Source of the DNA: Trichomonas vaginalis G3
Lineage: Eukaryota > Parabasalia > Trichomonadida > Trichomonadidae
DNA: 64,000 nucleotides
Assembly (NCBI RefSeq): GCF_026262505.1
Contig: NC_067205.1
Span: forward strand, 15,004,001 to 15,068,000
Direction: 5' to 3'
In this document: in pieces, positions 58,101 through 64,000 of the stretch
Layout: each line of letters begins with the position of its first letter
Numbering within the stretch: the stretch's first letter is position 1
Translations under genes and position numbers: made by a program
Notes under the pieces: generated by a model
What the model was told of the DNA's origin: nothing
Database searches by the model: none
Seen by the model: the letters and a program-made list of their open reading frames with translations, nothing else

Positions 58101-61100
58101 TTCTCCATTGATTTATTCCGACAAATCGATAAATCCTGCTTATTTCAATGAACTCAATGAAAGAATCAAAAAACAGCAGGTAATGAGTTTCAGCGATTTT
58201 CCATGGATAAACCAGAGTGATCCAAGCAAAGTTAACTTAGTAAACGAAGAACTGAGACCTAAAACAAGTTTCAATGAACAAAAATTGTTCGAAGCCGTTG
58301 ATTACAAAGATGAAGAAAATTACACTTGGCAAAGAAAAGAATGGTTCAGAAGATTTGTTTTTTCTGTTATTAGTAACTCACCTGTTTTATGTATAAATCT
58401 CACAGCGAGTATTGCACAACACATACAACAAGTTACTGATGCATTGTTTAACATTGGCTTCTTAAGTTGCTGGGAACAAATGTCTCCTAATTACCAAGCG
58501 AAAATGCAATCAATTATTTCTAAAACAATAAAAAGTGATTTCCCTCCTGGCTGCAAATCGATGTTGATTTCTTTAGTTGAATTCATGGATAGAGCTGAAT
58601 CTCCTTTAGGAATAAGTTACCAACTGTTATGCGAATGTTGCAAAGTTCTTGGACATCATGCACAAGCTTATTATTTCGCAAGCCGTTGGTATATTAATGA
58701 AGGAACTCTTGAAGCGAAAGATTCAATGGTTTTTCTTGCAAGCAATTTAGGATTGAAAGAGAATTGTTTTGGATTAGTTACTACATTTGAAAATGGTGAG
58801 ATTCCGCCAATATGGTATGAACAACTTGGTGATTGGAACCATGCTTTGGAAGGCTACAAAAACAAAAATGATATCGATGGAATTGTGAGATGCCACGCGA
58901 AATTGATGCATTGGGATGAAGTCATTGAAGAAAAAGAAAAAATTATTTCAAGGAATGGAAATATTAAACCATTAATCACTGCTTTGCACTTCAAAGGCCA
59001 ACACAAAGAAGTTTTGGATCTTGTGTCTAGATTCACAAATGAAGGACCTCTTCCAAGACTTTATGCTGCTGTTTCAGCTTTGATTTGCAACAAAAAAGAA
59101 ATTGCTGTTGAAATTATTGAAAAAGCAAGAGAAATCTTGACTCAACAAGCGAGAAACAGATTCAAACATGATAAATCCCTTCTGTACAAAACATTAGTTC
59201 ACGCAATGGCTTTCAATGAAGTTTTGGAACAAGCAAATGGAACAGTCAATAAAAAACAATGGCAAGAAAGATTGAGTTTAAGTAGACCTGAATATGATGA
59301 ATTTAGAGAGATATTTGATGTTCGAAGGCCATGTTTAAACAAAGAAGAAATCACTAGCTACAACGCAACATTGATTTCCAGAGCGAGATTAACAAGAGAT
59401 TGGGGTGCTTTCGATAGTTTCGTTTCAAATATCACTCCAGAAATGATGAATACAGCTCAAATCCAATTTTCAATTGCTAGATTCATTTATTCTCGTGGCC
59501 AACAACAAGAAGCAATTGACAGATTGAAGAACATCAATTTAGAAGGCAGCCAAGTCCATATACAAGCGAGAATCAAGTATATGATTGGCCATTACATATT
59601 AAGAATGCATCCTCCAGACCAAATTCATCTTTTCGTCAAAGATGCAATACCTTATTTCCAAGAAGCCTTGAAAATAGATCCAACATATTACAGAGCACAA
59701 CATAGATTGGCTTGGGCTTATTCACAGACATGGCACAGTGATCCTGCGAAGAATTCAAGTTTCGCTTTGGAAGCTGTTTTAGGATTCATTTCGAGTGTTA
59801 ACATGAGACCGAATTCATCATTTTCTGATTTGATACAGATGATTATGATTGTTTTCACAACAAATTTGAGCGATGATGTATTCCAACAAGTCAAGAGATG
59901 CATCAGTAATTTGGATCCAACATATGTTTTGTTGATTATTCCTCAACTTTGCGCGCAAATAACAAGAGGAACACCGAGAAACACAGAATTCGCAAAAGAA
60001 GTCATTTCCAGTTTGTTGCCACATCATTACAACACATTACTTTATCCTTTGCTCCAAATGCTCAACGACGAAAACAAAAACGAACACGCGGAAAGAGGAA
60101 GAGAAATCGCAAAAGAAATTCTCTCAAAATTCAGAAGTGTTAATCATGTTGCTGTTCAACAAGCAAGTGACATAAGTGAAGGTTTGTTCCAGGCAGCGTA
60201 TACACAGCTTGAAAGATGGCTTGTTATCATTTCACAGATCAATTTGGCACTTGCTGATAATAACATCGAAGCTGCAAAAGTTATTTTCAAACAGTATTAT
60301 CCGAAAATTGAAAATCCTGTAACTCCTGATGAAGTTAGATTTGCTGCTTTCTACAGGCCAGGAAAGCTTGATAATATCCTCTCGATATTCGATCAGAAAC
60401 AATCATTCATGCCTGATAGAAGATCGATGAGAATCAGGCATTCTTTGCAACAAATCGACAAAGAAATGAAACAACATCTTGAAAGCATCAGAGCCTTGAA
60501 ATTACCTGATTTAGCTCCAAAACTAGGATCATTAAAGAACTTTGTTTTGGCAGTGCCAGGAACATTCAAAGCAGGACATCAACTAGTAACAATTGAATCT
60601 GTTGATCCTCTTCTTGAAGTCATTGTTTCGAAACAACATCCAAGAATCATTGTTTTCCACGGCAGCGATGGAAAACCACACAGATCTCTTCTTAAAGGAC
60701 ACGAAGACTTGAGATTGGATCAACGCGTTATGCAGTTCTTCCAATTGATGAATCTTCACATCAAGAACGGTCCGAACACGAGAATGAGGAACTTGGCATT
60801 GCATACATTTGCAATCACGCCGATCTCCAACAGATCAGGAATTATTCAGTTCATTGATGACACAGACACATTTAATCAGTTGATTACTAGTTACAGGAAA
60901 CAAAGAAGAATCAACATAAATCTCGAGAAAGACATCATTTCTAATAATTTCACGAGTTCTGTTGATGAAATGACAACAGTACAAAGATACGAAGCTCTTT
61001 TAACAGCTATACAAAGCACGGATGACAATGATCTCGAGAAAGCAATTTGGATGAGATCTCCATCATCAAATGAATGGATCAAGAGAACAACACGATTTGC

Positions 61101-61611
61101 ACAAACATCTGCAGTCATGTCAATCATCGGATACATTTTGGGATTGGGCGATCGCCATCCAAGTAATTTGATGATGCACAAATCAAGTGGAGATGTCATT
61201 CACATTGACTTCTCAGACTGTTTCGAGATTGCCAAGACTCGTGAGCAGTTCCCAGAAGGAGTTCCTTTCAGATTGACGAGAATGATGGTCAGAGCATTTG
61301 GTCCAGCACGAATCGAAGGAAATTTCAGAATTGCTGCAGAAGAAATGATGAAAATCGTAAGATCCCATAGAGAATCGATAATGACAGTGTTGGATATCTT
61401 CTTACAAGTCCCAATTGAATCAGAAGAAGAGTCTGAACTGTCCAAACTTGATATTCATGCAGCCCTTGATAGAATAACTGACAAAATTGTTGGAAGAGAT
61501 TTCGGAAGCCAGGAATTATCAATTGAAGATCAAGTTAGAAGATTAATCAATGATGCAACAAATGTTTATAACTTGGCAACATTATATCATGGTTGGACAC
61601 CACTTTGGTAA
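55132..61611 (+). CDS. TOR-like PI3K-related protein kinase (about 2159 aa)
   Basis: The start is set at 55132 (MQNNVISIVDNYCS); the extra 32 codons from 55036 read like poorly conserved leader next to Maverick C. About 1150 residues of HEAT-type helical repeats come first, then a FAT region (about 1210-1720), kinase domain (about 1800-2090) with LLKGHEDLRLDQRVMQFFQL, catalytic loop LGDRHPSNLM (about 2004) and IHIDFSDCFEIA (about 2022, Ser where TOR usually has Gly in DFG), PFRLTRM, and a FATC end DQVRRLINDATNVYNL...YHGWTPLW. These phrases match TOR more than ATM, ATR or DNA-PK. I cannot recognise a canonical rapamycin-binding FRB region before the kinase. It would act as a Ser/Thr kinase in growth and nutrient signalling. 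The frame is intact; no perfect Inr was found. Confidence 0.9.
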   Translation: MQNNVISIVDNYCSVNDFSVMIAQSKEYKKALWGVLNNYTTEQLEAFCQKCRERFEKTTSSQDILFIAKSIMIIYAIHKIFPSNIQQFDNYLSKFYTEKSSNVQIYQTFVLAKLCKQEDSAFSRKKITICHSKIKDSIDLQSSAYFLYYLSKYCTHTIMIDFAMYLDCIRTLLTKKLDLMPVCTDSVHNFMHYLASKTEDAKANHINKLLATVDECIGDNQIDLAFGILSVILDHKFSYPHLKNKAEAINLLISKYTVFKNLKCHELILWCQIKAAPLNLEMFRIRFLVHFLNNLMDLSTMKTISPITASTYIEAIKLFPEYFKKSDITKTLAAMLSNPNIHEGYILLSMMNEIPKYDPYLPKKMNKILPILQSAQITPNYVEYMPGIFKKIPELWGVYKHQFLQQMLQLLKKPDILALKVLAKCHPINSPELLNILSQLLVHPNDNIRAAAPAAYLHHGQFLDAKILSQMTDQLLTSCMCEKSWKSRLSIIEAFNQATCRYLSSITALRWLEVLANDENIDVKKAALNLLVNLSNFSPLTVEPVIRHLILNSMFILKAPGSHRLRAETSRLLSVIAKATDLLPIYIDDMMNTIIAHFSQPPSSKMTYFESISHTETSLNFIDLIKTVTNVNFDLIKTHALQLVNVGIRILHEYSDKKLKVSVVETITAIVPHLTDEKDFDRQNLAAEIISIAEKYNSRSLSLAIMKLLGLLGAVDPSLMKNNENTTNENVFDDVEIDVNKQSYYLTVTCNSLLNVLNDQSLSSDHNDVAIILVLIFCTKDPSLYGPFKRFIPLFIDMIRVSRKSVLLEHLQKLCTQSPAAWLTNYSDEIISLIYELWTTDALNDILSIIPALASVLLDRFSPFLPQCISLLLDCLHSHRTSNDQISEKVINSILALRRLSHDYIFLIIPDLTSAVTYSMTLKKVRIHALVALRVMIQSMPLKSFSGEIIRCINVTLKLRDPQLTEYALQVLYSLQVSISSTFEPYIEQVSPLIYSDKSINPAYFNELNERIKKQQVMSFSDFPWINQSDPSKVNLVNEELRPKTSFNEQKLFEAVDYKDEENYTWQRKEWFRRFVFSVISNSPVLCINLTASIAQHIQQVTDALFNIGFLSCWEQMSPNYQAKMQSIISKTIKSDFPPGCKSMLISLVEFMDRAESPLGISYQLLCECCKVLGHHAQAYYFASRWYINEGTLEAKDSMVFLASNLGLKENCFGLVTTFENGEIPPIWYEQLGDWNHALEGYKNKNDIDGIVRCHAKLMHWDEVIEEKEKIISRNGNIKPLITALHFKGQHKEVLDLVSRFTNEGPLPRLYAAVSALICNKKEIAVEIIEKAREILTQQARNRFKHDKSLLYKTLVHAMAFNEVLEQANGTVNKKQWQERLSLSRPEYDEFREIFDVRRPCLNKEEITSYNATLISRARLTRDWGAFDSFVSNITPEMMNTAQIQFSIARFIYSRGQQQEAIDRLKNINLEGSQVHIQARIKYMIGHYILRMHPPDQIHLFVKDAIPYFQEALKIDPTYYRAQHRLAWAYSQTWHSDPAKNSSFALEAVLGFISSVNMRPNSSFSDLIQMIMIVFTTNLSDDVFQQVKRCISNLDPTYVLLIIPQLCAQITRGTPRNTEFAKEVISSLLPHHYNTLLYPLLQMLNDENKNEHAERGREIAKEILSKFRSVNHVAVQQASDISEGLFQAAYTQLERWLVIISQINLALADNNIEAAKVIFKQYYPKIENPVTPDEVRFAAFYRPGKLDNILSIFDQKQSFMPDRRSMRIRHSLQQIDKEMKQHLESIRALKLPDLAPKLGSLKNFVLAVPGTFKAGHQLVTIESVDPLLEVIVSKQHPRIIVFHGSDGKPHRSLLKGHEDLRLDQRVMQFFQLMNLHIKNGPNTRMRNLALHTFAITPISNRSGIIQFIDDTDTFNQLITSYRKQRRININLEKDIISNNFTSSVDEMTTVQRYEALLTAIQSTDDNDLEKAIWMRSPSSNEWIKRTTRFAQTSAVMSIIGYILGLGDRHPSNLMMHKSSGDVIHIDFSDCFEIAKTREQFPEGVPFRLTRMMVRAFGPARIEGNFRIAAEEMMKIVRSHRESIMTVLDIFLQVPIESEEESELSKLDIHAALDRITDKIVGRDFGSQELSIEDQVRRLINDATNVYNLATLYHGWTPLW

Positions 61612-62111
61612 CATTAATTTATTATTATTTTGTTTTATTATTTTCTTTATATAAATTATATATTCTAACAAGCTTTATTTTTACACATGTTCGAAATACT
61701 AAGTTTAAAATCCCCAGAAGAGAGAAACCAGAAATAAAATAGTTAGTATCTTAAAATTCGATGATTCAACAACCATTGCTTAAAATGTCGTAAACTTATA
61801 TGATCTTTGAACTGTTCCTTGTAAAACTCAAGATATAGTGCATAACTTTGATATAAAACTTATCTATATCTTATACTTGATATTTCAGAGAATTTATTAG
61901 CTGATTTTCCATAAACTTTGCAATACTAATACATATAGTCTGCATCTAGTATTAGTTTAAAGACAGATGAATAGATGAGATATTTTCAGTGCATTTAATT
62001 AATATGGCTCATTTAAAAATGCATAACAGTCTTATTTAATGTAATAATAAAAAATCAGTGTTAAAATTTTCATTTGTCATGCCTTATCTCATCTTTGAGA
62101 TATGAACAATT
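61612..62111. other. Intergenic, convergent genes
   Basis: The space between the 3' ends of the kinase gene and the minus-strand gene at 62112. AT-rich, with TAAA-type polyadenylation signals close to both stops; I see nothing else in it. Confidence 0.7.
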
Positions 62112-62705
62112 TTATTTCGAATACTTATAGGTAGTCCACGGTAACTTAGCTACAAACGGTGGATCTTTCCAATTTTTCGTTGGAGCAATTGGCTTCTTAG
62201 CAAGAAGTTTCTTTGGGAAAGCAAGCTTCTTCTTATATAACTTTGGGCATGGGTACTTGCGGCAGTACTTCTTCAACCAGCGCTGTAACATAGCCTTGTT
62301 GATTGGGTATCTGCGGAATGGCTTCTTAGCTGCGACCTTCTTGTCTTCGTTGAGCTCAAGGTCGAAGTCGACTGGGCCCCACTTCCAGCGGAAGTTCATG
62401 TTGTCATCGTCGTCTTCTTCGGCGGCGTTGTGATATTCAAGGCGGAACTTGCCAATAGCTGTCATTAATTCAGCCCAAGCCTTCCAGTTCTCATCTTCCT
62501 CTTCTTCAGCAGAGTTGTGGTAGCCAATGTAGAACTTGCCCCATGGTGAGTGGTATGTAAAGCCAATGCCCCAGTTATCATCATCCTCTTCGTTAGCATC
62601 AACACCGAAGCTTAAAAGACCCCACTTTGTTGGGATTGGGAATGGGAATCTCCAATTGTCGTCGTCAGCATTATATGCTGAGCGTAAAGCAAGGAAAGGT
62701 AGCAT
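62112..62705 (-). CDS. Acidic-repeat protein with hydrogenosome-like leader (197 aa)
   Basis: Start MLPFLALRSAYNADDDNW; the short leader beginning ML and holding an Arg near residue 8 resembles trichomonad hydrogenosomal presequences (inference). Next come four repeats of about 27-33 residues, each opening with an Asp/Glu run plus N-W or N-M (ADDDNW, EEDDDNW, EEEEDENW, EEDDDDNM) followed by a Trp/Gly-Lys-Phe beta-like segment. The last 60 residues are Lys-rich with Cys pairs (KYCRKYPCPKLYKKK). Codons strongly favour C/G endings (AAG, TTC, GGC), unlike the neighbours, which suggests high expression. The stop overlaps a TAAA polyadenylation signal. Family unknown. Confidence 0.75.
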   Translation of the reverse strand: MLPFLALRSAYNADDDNWRFPFPIPTKWGLLSFGVDANEEDDDNWGIGFTYHSPWGKFYIGYHNSAEEEEDENWKAWAELMTAIGKFRLEYHNAAEEDDDDNMNFRWKWGPVDFDLELNEDKKVAAKKPFRRYPINKAMLQRWLKKYCRKYPCPKLYKKKLAFPKKLLAKKPIAPTKNWKDPPFVAKLPWTTYKYSK

Positions 62706-63723
62706 CTAAAAAAATGAAATGAATTTTTTCCTTCTCTCAATTAGATATATCTGACAGTCAGATAAAAAAAATCAAATGAAATATTTTAATGATTATTAAT
62801 TGACACCGAGGAAAGTCATTGAATCTGAAAAATAATGAGAATTTAAGATTTTGGCAAATCTGACAGGCAGATTTATATGTTCTGTAACCATCTGTCAACA
62901 GAAGAATATAAATTCAAAAAAAATGCATTGATACATTTTACTAGTACATATTTATATTCCAAATCAAAATAATCGCAAATTCATATCACTTTTTATAGTG
63001 AATATAGACTATGAGACATTGTAAATATGGTTCAAACTGAACAGATATATTAGATTGTTTATATTTTGGAATTTGCTTGAATTCAGATCGATATCGATAA
63101 AAATTTGTTTCAGATTCCATATGAATATGTTGTTGATATTGACAAAACCCTCAATTTTAGCTATTAGGCTTTGTTTTCGATATCCTATGAGTTTAAATAA
63201 AGAATTTATTTTGCACTATGCATATGCATAGGTTAAGGTATGTAGTGTACACATATATATTAAATTAAATTAATATTCTAAACATCAGGGTATTTTAATT
63301 AGAAATAATTCAATTCAATCCCAAAAAATTTAGCTAGTTTTAGGGTCATTATCGAATATATGTATAGTATCTTTTTTCATTGTCAGAAAAATACGTCATT
63401 CAAAGAAATGTGCACATCAAACAATTTCAGTTGTTTGTTTCTCTCCGAAAAAGGAGTCTTCTGTCATTTTGAAAAAATCCAAACCATAACAAATTGAAAA
63501 AGATCTAATCAGGCGTTTGAAATAAATATGCTTATTGAATTTTATTTTGAAGTGAATACTGAATGTAGATATGTATAAATCAGTTTGCCAATGATTGGTT
63601 CGAAAATCTTTTAAATACGCGATTAGGAGAAAAACTACATTATTGGTAGCTAATTTAACAATTTGGGGTTTTATTGTCAATTTCTAATTCAAAAGGTGGT
63701 AATTAGTTATGTGCAGTGTGTGC
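62706..63723. other. AT-rich intergenic DNA
   Basis: No gene. It contains short repeats of TCTGACAG/ATCTGTCA (about 62748-62900) upstream of the 62112 gene, which could be promoter elements. The frame at 63417-63680 is low complexity and not trusted. Confidence 0.6.
62712..62722 (-). promoter_or_regulatory. Tandem trichomonad Inr for the 62112 gene
   Basis: On the minus strand, TTCATTTCATTTTTTTAG precedes the ATG; it contains two overlapping TCATTT motifs, giving a leader of about 10-15 bases, which is normal for trichomonad mRNAs. Confidence 0.7.
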
Positions 63724-64000
63724 AAAAAAAAAAAAAAAAAAAGGTAGTGGGGCCTCCAGGCACTTCGTGCCCTCTAGCCCTGAAGATGTTTAGTATAACT
63801 TTGTCCGGACAAGTAAGGGTCTATCGTCGCTACAGGAAAAGTTACAGGCGTTCCACGGAAGTATACTTTGAGAAGCCTTTTCTCCCTTATAGAATGAGAT
63901 AGGACGGTTATTTTACAAAACTGACAACACTTTGACCGAGTAGTTTTTTGTGCTGAACAAATAGTGTCATATAAACATCTGTCAAAAACCGCTTTTTAAC
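63724..64000 (+). mobile_element. Probable edge of another Maverick (D): poly(A), terminal hairpin, inner flank
   Basis: Nineteen A (63724-63742), then GGTAGTGGGGCCTCC and the hairpin GGCAC-TTC-GTGCC (63749-63780). The first 38 bases after the A-run match the Maverick B end at 41471-41509 with one or two differences. The next 220 bases are more GC-rich than the spacer to the left and hold no gene, as expected for a terminal region. The body would lie beyond the window. Confidence 0.5.

Noticed and set aside
63663-63902. 79-aa plus-strand frame across the poly(A) and hairpin
   Set aside because: It reads through poly-Lys from the A-run and through the terminal hairpin, so it is not a gene.
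1-64000. tRNA, rRNA or LTR retrotransposons
   Set aside because: No cloverleaf-like, rRNA-like, reverse transcriptase or long terminal repeat features were seen on either strand.

Overview
The window looks like a trichomonad genome, most likely Trichomonas vaginalis or a close relative. It is AT-rich and intron-poor. Several starts sit a few bases downstream of the trichomonad initiator (Inr, TCA-Py-T-T/A). It carries two near-identical mariner copies of about 1.3 kb (Tvmar1-like) and long stretches of Maverick/Polinton DNA. Species assignment is inference from these features; no database was searched.

Layout. (1) 1-23053: Maverick A, cut by the window start. It holds small virion-type genes, a packaging ATPase, a 991-aa phage-like fibre, an integrase, KilA-N genes, DNA polymerase B, an HNH nuclease, a capsid gene split by a mariner, and a membrane protein. 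(2) 23052-24518: a host-style gene joining a PIF/Harbinger-like DDE domain to the start of a ubiquitin hydrolase; it ends where Maverick A begins. (3) 24540-33377: AT-rich DNA with one small membrane-protein gene, and a Kolobok-like transposon (TTAA duplication) sitting inside an open reading frame. (4) 33378-37438: a 4-kb palindrome with about 1.6-kb arms built from chained hairpins. (5) 37439-41508: end fragment of Maverick B (fibre, structural protein, Dam-like methylase, terminal hairpin). (6) 41537-about 55035: Maverick C, with 362-bp inverted repeats that each carry one gene, polymerase B, integrase and fibre, but no capsid or ATPase gene that I can see. A second mariner lies in it. (7) 55132-61611: a large TOR-like PI3K-related kinase gene. 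(8) 62112-62705: a strongly codon-biased acidic-repeat protein. (9) 63724-64000: a poly(A) run and terminal hairpin like those of Maverick B, probably the edge of another Maverick.

The Mavericks are fossils. A has roughly ten breaks, B several and C a dozen or more, although individual genes (the fibre and integrase of A, for example) still look whole. Their gene sets fit protein-primed replication, retroviral-type integration and virion building, with phage-like adhesive fibres and accessory nuclease, methylase and KilA-N genes. The two mariners and the Kolobok-like element are younger cut-and-paste insertions. The most unusual signals are short double-hairpin elements lying in frame inside Maverick genes, the hairpin-chain palindrome, the transposase-ubiquitin hydrolase fusion, and a mariner flanked by a 139-bp direct duplication.
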